Shown here: in pieces, positions 47,879 to 62,800 of the stretch
How positions within the stretch are numbered: the stretch's first letter is position 1
Layout: each line of letters opens with the position of its first letter
Source: Drosophila miranda
Lineage: Eukaryota > Arthropoda > Insecta > Diptera > Drosophilidae
DNA length: 64,000 bases
Reading direction: 5' to 3'
Assembly (NCBI RefSeq): GCF_003369915.1
Contig: NC_046677.1
Span: 11,718,001-11,782,000, forward strand
The notes under the pieces: generated by a model
What the model was told of the DNA's origin: nothing
The model's database searches: none
Seen by the model: the letters and a program-made list of their open reading frames with translations, nothing else
Program-made: the position numbers and the translations under genes

Positions 47879-50800
47879 TCAATCGATAAGAAAGCGCACT
47901 GCTTTCGGTGTCTTCGTCGGTGAGCTGGCACCGCCTGCAGCCTCTGACTGTGCCAGCGAGCTCCGCATGCCGTGGAGCACACTGTCTAGGCGTGTCAGAG
48001 CCTCCTGTAAGCTGATGGCCAGTACTCCGTTGTCCTGTTGATTCTCCCGCTCGAGTAGAGCGTTCTCGCAGTAACGCTTCAGCCGCTGGGTCGATTCCTG
48101 CATCATCTGGAGCTCCTGGTGGACGAGCATCTGGAATTGGCTGCCCTCTGTGGTCTCCTCGGGGTCGTAGGTTAGCAAGCGCTTGGTGTATTGAACCAAT
48201 TTGCTCCCTGGCGAGGGACTAACTGGGGTTTTGCCCGAAGGTGTAGATGTCTGACGTGGTGTGTTGCTACTTGTGGACACATTGAGAAGCCTCTTCAATG
48301 GCTGCTTGAGCATGGCACTCAGATTCAAGGCAATTCGACTAGAATTGTCGCTTAGCGTCTCGTTTAGATCTGCATCTAATGGCTCCCAGTCCACCTCGAC
48401 GCTCTGAAAGATTGTGCGGGCATTCAGCGTCTGATCAGGATTATCTCTCAGCAAATCGAGCCAGACGCCCAGTCGGGCAATGGGCCACTCGGCCTTGAGG
48501 CCACGCTGCTTGTCCAGAATCAGTATCACCGTTCGCAGAAGGCCGAATTCGTCTGGAGCTTGGGTTTGCCGGAATTCCAGTTGCAGTCCCAGCTGGCGAC
48601 AGCGTTGGGTGGCTTCCTTCACCATCAGTTGGGTCTTGTGCAGGCTTTCCTCGCTCGGATTCAGCATTATGCTTTGTATGTCCTCCAGCAGGGTGGACTT
48701 CTGGGCTGGCGTGTACACACCCACCTGCTCTTTCAGAGGCGTTTGCTGTTCCTTTTGGGCCTGGGCCAAAACCTGACGTTCCGTCTCCAGCATCTCGCTG
48801 TTGCACTGGTACTTAAACTGCTCCAGCTCGAGGCACTGCAACCGCTCCTCATAGTCCCTGGCATGCTGGGCACGCTCCTGCTCGATGCGCGTCAATGCAG
48901 CCAACTTCTCGGCCTCCAGTTTGGAGCGAAGCTCCTGTTCCTGCTTCTGCAGGATCTCCTGGTGGGCCAACTGAAAGTCAACCAACTGATCGGTCTTGAC
49001 TCTGTGCGTGCAAAAAGGATTGGATATGCGGAAGTAGTGGGAGCCGCCGATCACCAAACGATCGCCATGGAACAGCTGTCGTCTCTCCGCCACCAGCTCG
49101 CCATTCACATAGGTCAAAAAGTCCTCGCTGCCTGGAATGACATATAGTTTGCCACTGCGCTCGTGCTCGATGCTACAATGCTGGAGCGCCACCAGGGGGC
49201 CATCCAAAACGATATCCGGCTGTAAGTTGGCTGATCCCGGTAGACGACCGCGTCCAATGCGTACCAGACCAGGGGGCAACAGATAGAACAGCGTTCCACT
49301 TAGTATGGGATCTGCTGTGAGATTGACCAGGCACGCCTGCTTCTGGTCGGCAGTCAGCTCCAGAGCCAGGCCTTTGCGTCTGAGCAAACGCAGCTCGGAC
49401 TTGCGTTGATCCTCGGCATCGCGCAGCTTCTCCATCCAGGATTTCTGGGCTCGAATCAGCTCCCTTTCGCGTTCGGCCAACTGCTGGCGCAGTCCCTCCA
49501 CCTCCGAGTCATCCACAGAGGTCTCTATGATGATCTTCCGTGGCGCTGGGTTGTTGTTGTTCCCCGAGATGCATCGCTGCCGTTCATATTCGTTCCTCAG
49601 GGACTTCAGGCGATCCACCTCTGCTCTCAGATCCCTGATGATCTTGTCCTGTGGGGACTCGTTCACCTTCACGCGGTTCACGATGGAGCGCGCCTTGCAG
49701 GCGTAGCGCAAGGTGGCCAATGTCTCGTCCGCATGCATGCTGGCGGGTGAGATGGTGGCCAGCATAACGGTCTTTGAATTGCCGCCAAGATTTTCCTGGA
49801 ACGTGAAATCAATGAATATTTTAGTGCCTGGCATTTTGATGTGAAAAAATCGATTGATTGACGTAAATTTCAAATTTTAAAAGTCGGGCTTGAAAAAACC
49901 CCTACCCATAGATTTATGGCTTTTTTCTTTTCTTATCAAAAACTCAACGGGCGGAATAACAAAGACAATTAAGGTTGAACCAGAAAAGAATCGGAGCTCA
50001 AGCTCCTGATACCCTTTCATTAGGCAGTCTAGAATCTAGATTTGATTACATGTGCATACACTTGATATGAGATCATCTTTCGTCGATTCTACTACTCTTT
50101 ACATCCATATAATGATGGCATTCCAGGGTTAATATACCCTTGAGTTCCCCTCTACGGGTAACAGGGTACTATAATGTAAACATTAAGCACCCCTCCAGAT
50201 GCCCCTCCAGCAGATGCTTGGAAATCTTAAGTAATGAAAAATAGACACAAACAAACCTTCGAGTGCACACTTATGTATGCAAACATACATATACATATGC
50301 TAATGTATATGTATGCGCATAATAAAGAAAAGATAATGACTGTCAATGATAAGGCTTCGGACAGTTTGCGGCATTCGAACAAACCTTAAACTACCGTTGG
50401 CAAAGACAGCCAACCTAATGATCATTAACGTTGAACCGTTATCAGTAAGTGCAATGAACAGAAAGAGATAGCCCTAGTTTAGTTATTGTGCCAACTAAAT
50501 ATACACACATGCATATGTCCATACATATGTATGTTTGCATAGTTCGGTAAGGCGATATGTATATGCTAGTACGTATATTTGGCTGTGTGCGTGTGCGTGT
50601 GTGGGATGTGTAAAAGACACTTGTTTGATTAAGCAGGTCAGCACCGAGCAGAGACATAGTGAGAGCAATAGACAGAGAGAGAGCAGAACAAACGGCAAAG
50701 GTATTTCAGACAACAGGTAAGGCAGTCTGATACATGCACGTGCATATTCTCGCAGCTGGACACAAAGAGAGAGCTAGAGAGAGTGCAGGTGGACCGACAA

Positions 50801-53800
50801 ACGGCATTGCCATACCTCTCTATATTGTATACCTTGAGCTAAAGCTTGTTTACAAAAACTGCTGCGCAGCAGCGAGCGTAGGAGTAGCTAATTGAGAACG
50901 AACAGTGGGTCCACTACATTAATATGCTTACGGAATATTGACGATATCTCGCGGTATGGTTCTCTTATCAATTCAAGACCTTCCAGAGGCTGGACCATGA
51001 AACACCCACCGTTCAGCGGAAATTAAATCAATGAATATTTCGAAACCGCAGTTAGTCATCCACGTACCAAAGCGTACCATATAATTAAATTTTTTGACTA
51101 AATATAGCCCTCTCGTATACGCCCACCTTTAGAAACGTATCACGATCCTCAGATACTGACCAGATTTCGTGGGTACCAAAGTCTGAAACCACAAAAACTT
51201 GCTAATACAGGTACGTATTATAACGAAAAACAACAAACACCTTAATTGAAACCGGCTAAAGTGACGTAGGTACTTATTAACACTAAAATTTGAGCAAATT
51301 TACAAAAAATGTTCACCGACTGAAAAATGCAACATACAGATTATTTTTTGAAGGCTCCCGACGGCCAAAGAATTAGATGTTAATTAATAAAAATAATTAA
51401 AAACGAGATTGATTTGCCTTTTGAATGATTTTTACTCATCAATTGTCCCCATTTGATGCAATACAAAATACAACCGGCGAGACAGCACTAATGTTAAAAA
51501 GTACCGCTTGACAACCGAATTTCTTCCGATCTATAAGGCTTTCCAAAGCGCATGGCAGGCATACAGTCTAGACGGTTATTAGCAAACCTAAAAGAGGTGT
51601 ATTCAATACACCGGCTTAACAGCCGTTTGAGACCCATCTCATGACTACAATTTTTCGTCAGCTTTTGTGGCATTAGCAATTCCTTGCTAATAAGAAAAAC
51701 TTCCAACATTAACGATATTTTTCATGCCCTAAGACAATTAACATGTATTAACGATTTTTTAAACTAAAACACTGTGAATCATATGGAAATTGGTTTCAAG
51801 CCGAAACAAACGTTGTGCACCACGGTATCTCATGAGCGCGCCTGTACTTAATGGCGAGAGGCAGCACTACACACATGTAGTATTGTATATTTGGGGGAGA
51901 CTACACATGCAAGCTGGCAGAGAGAGCGGGACAAAAAAACAGCGAAGCTTCAACAAAGCACGAGACGCGAAAACACAACACACACATGCAGGCATACATA
52001 TACGAGACAACCAACACCAGTAGGTCCATCAACTTTGGCTCGCCAAAGCCTATATACCCTTTAGGTTGAATAAACCAGACAATAGATACCAATTTATAGT
52101 AATTTCTTTTTATTTTTTAGGTGCAAGACTGCTCCTCTGAACGCAAAAACCTTATGGGAAAAGCAGGCAGCGTTAGGAAGATAAATACAGTGGCGACCAG
52201 GTATGGATACATGTTCATCAATCCTTGTGATATTTTTTTCATTGATTTTATAATTTATTGAGAGAGAAAAATAAACAATTATGTTGCTGCGCGTCTTAAA
52301 TTTAGCGAGAAGCACAGGAGCTGAACCATGGAGCATACGATCCCGCCACTATATATGCAGTCGGTGGGTGTTATTTGACTAATAATATATGAACACATCA
52401 AACAGCTCACAAATTTTATAGCACTCGATCTTGAAAGGGTATGCACACTCTACGCACGCAAAGGCGAGAAACGAAGTCGGCAAAACAAGCCACGAGCCCG
52501 AACCGCTACAAAAATGCAGTAACTCTGGCATTCGGCTCTCAGTTTCAGCCGAGACTTCCACAAGAAAACATCGAAATCCGATGAAATTTCGAAGAAACTG
52601 CATTAATTTCAATGCAAATGTAAAAAACTGGCTCATACCTTGACGGGGTATTCGACACGGACAAACACAAGCAAACAAAAAAGTGCATAAATACGCGTTT
52701 TTAACAAAGACCCTGCAAAAACAAAGTGATTAAAACAGAGTTCATTGCTCGCAAGAGAACCTCAAAAGAGACAGAGAGAGACACAGTTAAACGACCTCGC
52801 ACAACGCGCGCCAATAGCGGAAAAGAGATAGACGGAGACTACGACTACCACCCCCCTTAGAAGGCACAAGGAAAACCTTTTAGACACTTTTCCATTATGG
52901 ATGTTTGGGGCTTTTGTGTCAGCGACTCGACCATGTCGTATGGCGGGTCCATGCGCAGCGGCTATTACCGCGACTACGAGCAGTTCCCGTATGGCACACT
53001 GGAGTCGTCCAGCGCAGCATCCTCATGTGCCGTCAAGGATTCCTACAGTCGCGTCCAAGGTAATTATCGTTCAGAGCTTTTCGTCGCCACCGCTGCACAG
53101 CAGAGAGAGAGAGCAAAACAACAAAAACATGTTTAAAAGCACCAACAAAAAGAAGAAAACCAGCCCCCCATTTTATTGCGTGTATTGTGGTTGTTTTTGT
53201 GAGAATTTAAAAATAGACAGCCTGATTTTATGTCCATGTATTCGTTGTCCGTGGGAGTTCACTATGAGTGTGTGTGTGTATGTATGGGGGAACACGCCTT
53301 AAAATTTTGCGCATAAACAGAGGGTATCCATTGAGAACATTCGCTTATCAGTGCTTCCGCCCTTCCCATGAGGCCGCTCTTTTTATACCCTTGAAGAAGG
53401 GGGAATTATTATTTTCAGCAATTCGGCAAAAGTGCTTTAAAAATCACGTGCAGAAAGATATTAGGGAATCCAGTTGTTACACTGCCCAACTTTGCCCATA
53501 AAAATCTCACGTAGACAGGTGCCAAAGATTTCCGGAATGAAAAAATTAAAACGTAGTTAGATATCGGAACAATAGATACGTACGCCTGCACATGCGACTC
53601 TTAAAAGGTGTTTCAACTCGCCGTATGTCCAATCACTTCATATGGAGGTCACTGAGGTCCATTCCGTGTATATCCGCTTCTGCTTATACAAAGAAGGCTA
53701 ATTAAAAAGATAGACAATACGAGACTGTACCTCTCTTGGGCTGGACTGGACTGACTCACAAAAAAAAGTTAAGCAGGTGGTCGCTGCGTTTTGGATATAA

Positions 53801-56800
53801 AGACAAATAAGGCAAAGAAAAAACATCGGTTGTATTTGTGTGAAAAACTGAGGCGCAATAATGGATCTCAGGTGTGCGAGAAGGGAGGAAGGAGTGCTGG
53901 CTGCTGTTTTTGTTGTCTGTACAATCATCATATGACTAATTATGCCAATTGCCACAACCTCCAGGGTACAGATTACCTCAGAGGCCGACAATTCCTGATA
54001 GAACACGGGCAAGGTCGCTTATCAGATATGGCTGGTGGTTTACAAATAGCATATCCGTACGGCTTTGCTTTAATCAATGGGAACCATTTAGTTCTGACAC
54101 AAGCTCAATTGAGCAATCAAAACCCTGTGTGTGTGTGTGAGTGTGTGTCACAGGGTCATCTGGCATTTTGAGATTGAAACCAGTGCTGCCAGATTTTTAA
54201 GAGTCACCAAAAGCTAGATTGCATTGGAGGCAATATGTTTTTTAGCGACAGCATGCTGCCGGAATTCGCACAACTTGGCCCCAATTTTTGCCTTGTAAAA
54301 ACAGCAGTACGATTTTTGTCGGATTAGTTGGCACATTGCGTAGCCACTCCTTAAATTCATTTTTTGTATGTAATGTGCAAACATGTGCAATACTGTAGTG
54401 TGACTAAAATAATGTATCAACGTATATCCATACATTTATACACAAAATTGGATGATATACCAAAATACGAACAAGAAATATGATTTTTGTCCGATTTCTC
54501 GCTAAAAATCAACAAATATTACATTTACAAAAATCAAAAAACAGAAATTGTTTTGTACTAAATTATTTTTAACCAAAATAAGCTAAAGTGGCAACACTGA
54601 TTGAAACAGCGCTGCTTTGGCTACACCATCTACGTCACGTCGGCAATCAGCTGTCGGCCCAAAAGGGCACGAGGGTCGGCGGCACGTAGGCCACAAAGTG
54701 GTAAGGGGAGAGAAAAAAAAATAGAAGAGAGGGCAGAGAGCAGAGAGCGAAAGAGAGAGAGAGAACGTGGGAGTGCGTGACAGAAAGTCCACTTGCTGGC
54801 CTTGCCCAAGGTGTAGTTATGTAAGGTGAGGCATTCCCTAAGAAAGTTTTCCAGATATGTAGTTCCCCTGCCCTCATTAACTTCTGTCTATTATTTCTTA
54901 ATTAACCCATGGTTTACCCACTCTCTTACTTACAGAGAAATTCAAGCAAACTAAATCAGAGAAACAGCTGCGCAAGGACTGTCCCTTCTGCAAGGAGCAC
55001 AAGAAGCGGCCACTCATCAATTACATGCGTAAGCGGCAGCAGAGAAAGCACAATGACAGCATCTGCGAGGACGAGGAGGAGATGCACGAGCACGAGGATG
55101 AGGGGGTACACCAGCAGCAGCAGACCCCAACGCTGGCGTCAGTCCTGCCCACGCAGCAGAGCTGCAAGGTGTGAGAGACACAAAGGGAGGGAGAGAGCGA
55201 GCGAGACAACTACACAGTACAGACAGAAACGACAGAAAAAGCCAAACAAATACAACAACTGCAATACGCAATGCCATATTTAACTGTAAAAAGGAAAAGC
55301 AAAAGCAAACACAAAAGAAATGGCAGCTGGGCAAGCGACGAGCGAGCAAGCGAGACAACTATAATAATCAAAATGCAACTGTACCCTTCCCACAGTGGCA
55401 CTCCAGCATTTCCGCGTCTAGTGACGATGACCGACACACACAAATACACTACCATTTACAAATGAAAGCAAGCCCGAAAAAACTTGATACCAATTTACAA
55501 GACCGTTTACTCTTATTATTATGTCCCCATACTCTTTTTCTTAAATAACATTTTTTTTACAAAACTAAAAAAAAAACAAAGAAAAACAACCAAGAACCTG
55601 CCTGGCCCCTCCGCTTTGACCTTATGCAAAACGAGAAAAAAAACGTGTGAAAAAAATACAATACACATTACATAACAAGGGAAGCAAAAAAGATGTTACC
55701 AGAAAACCAGAAAAATAATTTTCTATTTTGCGTACACGAGACTGAAGTAGAAAATGTTTAAGCAACAGATAATGTTTGTCTTTAGTTTTTCCTATATTTT
55801 CCCCAATTGGATCAGTTACAGGAATAACCTACGCGTATAGCTATATATTTAGAAATCCAACAAACAAAAAATCGGAAGAAGAAATGCTTCATTGGCGCCA
55901 TTTATACGAGTATATATGCTTTGGACCCCCGACTTTTTATTATATCCTTGTCTATATTAGACATTCCTATGTATTTATTGTAAAAAAAAATCAAACCAAA
56001 CTGATCATTGCACAGTTTTTGGGTCAAAATATATTATATATTAGTGTTGAAAATGTTTCAAAAAGTTTATACCAAGTTAAACAATGTTTTTCTGTTATTA
56101 CAAGTACCGAAAAATAAGCTTCAAAATAAAATATAATATATGTTACTTCGAGTTCAGACCCCAAACACTGTGCAAAACAAAAGACGGAAAGATACAAAAA
56201 ACAACAAAAAACCATTAAACATTTGCATTAGTCGGTTTAAGAGTAATTGATTTTTGAAGAATTTGCTTGCGGGTACTGAGAAAATTTTCAATTTACAAAA
56301 AATGTTATATATCATATATATTATATATTAATGTTTAATTTAAAAGATATACTATATTTAAACAATAAAAAACATACAAAAATTATATAAAATATAAAAG
56401 TGGTTGTTGGTTATATTTTCTGGAATTTATGGTGAGTACTGTGTCTACCGAATGGCAATAAGACAAGGAAGCTCTGGATCGAACCAGTTTATAAGGTTTA
56501 CTTCTCAATAGTCTCGATTTGTGATTCTTCTGAAACTAGGTATACTAAAGTGAAAAGTGGAAGACCGACTTTGATACTAATGAAAACATCATCGAATTTT
56601 TTCAGAAATTATTCATGATAGTGGGTTTCCTTAAGCCAGTTTCGACATGATTCTTTAAATGGTTATTAGTTCCCAGATGTCATCTATTACATTGAGGTAG
56701 GTTCCCATCTAAACTGGTTTAGTTTTTCCTCAAAAAAACATTTCCCCTAATTGTTTAAACAAATCTTTACGGAAATCTTTCCGTCTCGCACCAGTTTGCT

Positions 56801-59800
56801 AATTGTGGTTAATATTTTGGAGACGAATGCCGCACCAAACGAACCCTCAGATGCAATAAAAAGTTAAATAAAAAATCAAGAATTTATATTATGGCTAAGG
56901 TCAGGTACATATATAATCGTAAATGCGAGTATCCAACCCTGAGACAGTAATGTGACCCCAATAAAAAGATATCCTTGACTTGACCTGGAACTTGACAATG
57001 CCTGAGAATGTTTGTAGAATGAATGGTTTCCTGCAATGTCCGCCCCAAATATAACCTCAATTATGTTAAATCCCGGCTCAATTGGTTTCAATTGAATTAG
57101 AGCAACAGAACAGATGAGCTCAGAGCTAGCCGCACTCCAAGTACAAACACAACACAAAAATTGCTTGCATATTGAAATTGCTCTTTCTGCTAAGGCCCCG
57201 ACCGGGTGATCAAATTAATGAATACCACAACAGCACGCTATAGGAATACGAGTGTAAGTAGTATATATGTTGGTATGTACTGTACATGCACGGGTAGTAG
57301 GAATATCATTTACGGGTAGAGCGGTTAAGCATTGAGAAAAACAACACATGGCAGGCAGGCAGGCGGGAAGCCATAAATGCAATTTGTTTATACAATGAAT
57401 TTGATTCATTTTAAATTCAATGTTAACTAGTTTTTCCAGAACGGAGGGAGAATGGAACTAAATAAAAAGCAAGGGGAATGGATAAGTATATATTATTATT
57501 ATAAGCAAGAGCTCTCTTATTAAAATTATTCTTTTTGTGCGCGGAAACTGGAACCGAAACGAAAACGAAACAACACGTTCTATTATGTAATGCAAACGTG
57601 ATTATGTCGTAGAATTTGTATGTCGAATTTATTGTATATCGAAAAATACATACATATAAACCTTCAAAAACGGTAATACTGCACATAGGAAAAGATAAGA
57701 ACAAGGAATATCTAGAATGGGAATGCGAAGAATGAGGAAAATAATATTTATAGTTCTCATAAAATTAAAGAAAACCATTTCCCAAAAAATACTTCAATAG
57801 CCTGTGGATACTTTAGCAGATTAAGCAGCAAGTAAACTCCCATATTTTCATAATTCTTACCTACAAATTCCTGGAAAATACTATAACCTCTTTATTTGAC
57901 TTTCTTTTTAGAGCAGTACCTATTTGTGAAACCCAAGGCCCCCTCATTTATATTAGCCACAATTTTGATGACTTAACAAGCGCCAGACGAACCGCCTCCC
58001 CATATATGAGTTTTTTTATTATTTTTTATTTTTGTTCAATTAACAACACAAATTAGACCATAACTTTCTGGTGCTTAAAACCAAAAGCTTTCAGGCAGTG
58101 ATATTATTGCTTTTTGGGGTGTATTGTCGCGCCAGTCGGCCAATTAGCATTCATTTGTGGAGCATTCAACGTGGCTTATTTGAAAAAACGTAGAGCCACG
58201 AGTGTGTTGCTAATTTTGAAAAATACTACAAAAGTGACGTAGTAGTCGCCAGGTGGCACGCTTTAAGAAAAGATTAAGAAAATTATTATTCCTTTCCATT
58301 CGCCATGGGTTTCTGTAGATATTTCTGGAATGGAAGCCCACATCCCCTGATAATACCAGTTTTTGTGGCCTGGGAATTGTAGAATCGTTCCCCGCATATG
58401 CATTGCGGTTTTCTAGGGTTTTCTTTTGCACTCGAAACCAAAGCGAAAGTTCGCTTTTCGAATTTACTTATTATGAATTCTAACTTGGGGTTCACTCAGT
58501 ACAGTTCCAAAGTTGATTCAGTGATGTGAAGGTTAAAGCAAGTCGGCGAAAACATTTCTAATGAATTTCCATAAGTCAGCACACACAAAAATACCGCATA
58601 GTACAGAAGGATAGGCCTTCAAATTATTTAAATTAAATACATCTTGTATGGGAAAGTGTGTAAATCTAGCAGAAAATATTTCTCTCAATTGTTTTCTATA
58701 CAAATAAACTACCAAAATGTTGAAACGTTTGCTGAAAAAACTGAAAAATCATTCAGACGGCAGTTCTAAAGGTAAATAAGGGACAATGAATACTTAGACG
58801 TGAATAAAACAAAAACTTAAATATTTGGATAAAAAGATGGCTCTAATGTTTAATTTATGTTTTTAAGACCTATTTGGAACATCATACATCATTTTTAGAA
58901 CCCAATTACTTTCAAAATAATACCCATAATCACTTAACCTCATTAAATTTAGATTTGTCGAGTGTTTAAATGTCGGAGAATCGTATTATTATAATTTTTA
59001 ATGGCTGTTGAATTAGGGGAATACCTATAATTCCCGGAAACTGTACGTATCTATACCTGAAATCGTGTTAATTTCAGGGAAATTCACCTAAACTCAAGGA
59101 AAAGATCATTGAAAAGTCATTTAAGCCGTTCAGAAAACCCTATTAGCTTATGAATACCCATCCTACCTGGCCCATATCCATATGTATCTATCAACAATTA
59201 CCTGAACTACAATTTCTTTGGTATACTCGTACAACCATGTGATATAAAGATACGATACTTTCCCATTTAGAAACGAGTTGCCAACTAAAACCTGTCTAAA
59301 CCACTCGGAGATTTGTTAAGCATTTCATTTACTAAATTGGGGCTTGCTCACAGGTTTGTATTACGTTTTCCACAGGTGCCACAGCTCGTAGATTTCTCAC
59401 AGCGTATACGTGCGCCTTGTCTTGTAATACTCTACTTTGTTTACAGTTTTATTTACTTGTTAATTGATTCATAATATAATCATGAATTCTTGACCTTAAG
59501 CAATGCCTGCCGGAATGATCTCATATTCAAAAGTGTTATCGCCAGCATTTTTTACTCTTTTCAAGGAGAGGGTTCTATGGATTTTTAGGAGAGGTTTGTA
59601 AATCCGAAAAGGTAGTGATTTTTAAGTATGTTTTTTGTTTTTTAGAGCAAATTCTACAACTGTAGCAAAAAATAACACTTTAATTTTGATGAGATCCTTA
59701 ATGTGGGTTTATATATTATATAGAAGTCGAAAACTTTACAATAGAATCTTTTCCATAAGAAATTTCAGTGGAAAAACCAAGTAATTGTACGAAAATCTTG

Positions 59801-62800
59801 TTGGTCTCTAAAGATAATACATCCAAGCGCCTCAATCCAAAATTTTCCATGTGTTGTGCGTCATGCAGAAACGCCCAACGGTCGGTTGGTTGGGAGCTGG
59901 TCTAAGTTTATGCCTAGTATAGGCGCGAAACAAGCTTCGTCTTGATATTCCCCGGCATTAGCTTTCTTCTATAAGTGAACGACCTCATTATAAATATACC
60001 CTACCCTACATACAAACGACCTTCAAGCCTATCAAAGGTACTCTTTTTTAAATGTTGCTACATTATTTACGCTTTTTACAGGCTGATTAATCTTTTTTCC
60101 AAGTGCTGTCCCACCCCCATATCAACCCTATCTTAATAAATTATTCACACTCATATAACTGTTGTACAAATTGTTATTGCAGCCCATAAGGATGGCAAGA
60201 GATTGGGCATGAAAGGCACTTGCAAGTGCGAGCCAACGGCCTGTAAATGTGGCAAGAGGCGACAGCAGCAGCAGCAACAACTGAAATTATTGTTGTCCCA
60301 ACTCCGAAGACGCGATAACTTATCAAGTGTTATATTATTTTAGTACGACCCGAACAGCAACAAATAAAAACAAAAGAATCCCACACACTTATCTACAAAG
60401 TATTTTTAACTGAAACGAAAAGATAGGAAACGTACTCAAAAGATATTGCGTCTGGAGTGACCATATGATGTGGAATGGATAGACAAAAATAAGTCTAATC
60501 GTGGAGGGACAACGCGGAAGGCCGCTCGACCTGCGCCTCGAGGGGATTGCACAACACGGCGATTAAACAATCGAGAGAGGGCTCCCTCCCCATTAAAGTG
60601 GCTGCGGGCGCCAATTTAAAGCCAAAACATGTGAGGGAGTGCCTCTCCAGAAAGAGTACTCTACTACTGTAACGTTCCTTGGGGATCGGTGGCGACTCTA
60701 GGGTACAATAACAGTTCGTGGAACTGGCTTCGACAAGTTCTTGTCTTGTGATTCCCTTCAATCAAGTGTCTCTCACTACAAAATATTATAAAACATTGTA
60801 ATTACTCATGGAACCACGGGAATTGATTATTAAATACGTCGTATATTAAGTGATAATTGCGACATCTTGCTGTTAGGAATGGTCTTCTGTAAAGCTCTGA
60901 CAGATAGAGTGCTATTCTTGGAAGGTTAAGTGCGGAGGCACCTTCTATTCCTATCTGGTAGCTACTTGGCTATCGAAATTGTTAAGAAAGGTCGAATATA
61001 TACTGTAGAACATGGAATACTAATGGTATAGTATGAATTATATGCTTATAAAATATTGAAAGATTAATAACCAAACTAATGATAGATCTCTAGTTACTAA
61101 ATTATACACTAAAACTTTTCATGCGTTCAATTTAATAACAAATCTAGTTTGAAGCAATTGAAATTCCATCTACTGCCAAATTGAAAGATAAATCTTTAAA
61201 AAAATTACAGAACTTAGAGCTCAAAGCAATTGCTATTCTATATATTACCAAATTCGAAAGCTAAATCTATATAAAATCCAACAGAAAAGAAATAAAACCT
61301 CTCAAAGAAACTCTTCTAGTCCCATGACTATGTTACAAATGCTTATAGCAGCCCCTCCTGTAAGTTAAATAAAGATTACATGACATCATTATATCACAAA
61401 ACTTATATGAGGCTTACACATAGTTGCAATAAATGCTTGATATGCCACAAAGGCATTTAGAAGCGCTCTACGGACTTAAACTTTAAAGTTGTGTGGATTT
61501 TATCTTTTAGCTAGAAAATATACTTTTAGAGAGGGTAGACGTTGGTAGCCCTTAGGAATTTTAATCGGGAATCGGGAGAAGCTTTAAGAATTTGTTCCTC
61601 AAGAGCGCACGAGGAATCACAGGAATCAGTCTTGGCATAGAAAAAAGTAAATAAAATAATCTTTTAACTAAATTTCCCTGACATTAATCAAAACTTATGT
61701 ATTACAGGAGGAATATTTAAAATAACTCTTTGTCTAAGCCTAAGTTCCCATCTCTTTTTATAGGGTATTAAAAGCTCTTAGCTACACCTTCTATATTTCT
61801 TTGTTGGTTTGCCGTCGGATACTAGAATTTTACTGGAATACACGTGCCCCCCTTCTTCTTTTGCATCAGGCCATAAATGCTATAAGCAAATAGAAAAGCC
61901 AAGGTATACGATTAAATAGATATGATAAAAAGCTCCCCCAATCACACAATTGATTGGAGCACAGTCGTTGGGGAGGTCTTTGATACGATTCGACTTAAAG
62001 GCCGCGATAAAAAGGCTAAATTTTTGTTGAATTTTGATAAAGAATTGGAAAAAGAAATATTGACAAATTGAAAAGTGGGTCTTAATTATATGATAAAATT
62101 TGGAAATATAATAAAAAGAGAATTGGAAGTAAAGTAAAATAATGAACGAGGGCTAGGAGATAGATCTAGATAAGAAAGATTGAATCTTAACAGGATTTTG
62201 AGAGAAAATCAAGCGAAAACGATTGAATCTTAAATGTATTTCGAATAAATAAAGATTAATCAAGAGAAAACTATGCAATCCTGAATGTATTCTCATTATA
62301 ATAGAGAAAATCAATCCGAAACGATTGAATCTTAAAGGTTTACCCATTATTCAGTGATGGAATGCTAAAGGTATTAGGATTATCTTTGAGATCAACATGC
62401 TCTAAGGCCAATCTAATCGTTCCCTCTTCAACCTCTTCTCTCTTCCCATAGAAGTCTCTAGTAAAATGATCTATTTTTTGAAGATATTAGCATACAACTA
62501 AATTGTCTAAGCAAACATTAAAATGTCACAAAAACGTAATCCCCAGAAAAGAGCAGGCATTATAAAGTTGTAGCAAAGTACCAAAGCGCGTGTGGCAAAA
62601 AGACAAGAAAAACGACAGACGACTATCACGAGATAATATTTGTAGAGAGACAATAGCCAGAGAAAGAGCTCTTTGCCCTCTCTCCAGAGAGCAAATACAT
62701 CACGAGATCCAAAATCATATTTGTAGAGCGATACCAGATTGAGTTTCTGCAAATATTTGTAGGGGAAATACAGTTTGTTGGAAAGTTTTCTGGGTTGGAG

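Noticed and set aside
52901..53302. Alternative frame of the nested gene from the overlapping ATG at 52901
   Set aside because: It reads into low-complexity Ser/Arg/Thr sequence and hits a stop within a few codons in the exon at 60183. The 52897 frame fits both downstream exons.
53791..54171. 126-codon open frame in the nested gene's intron
   Set aside because: It ends in a GT microsatellite (VCVCECV) and has no coding signature. Splice phases do not call for it.
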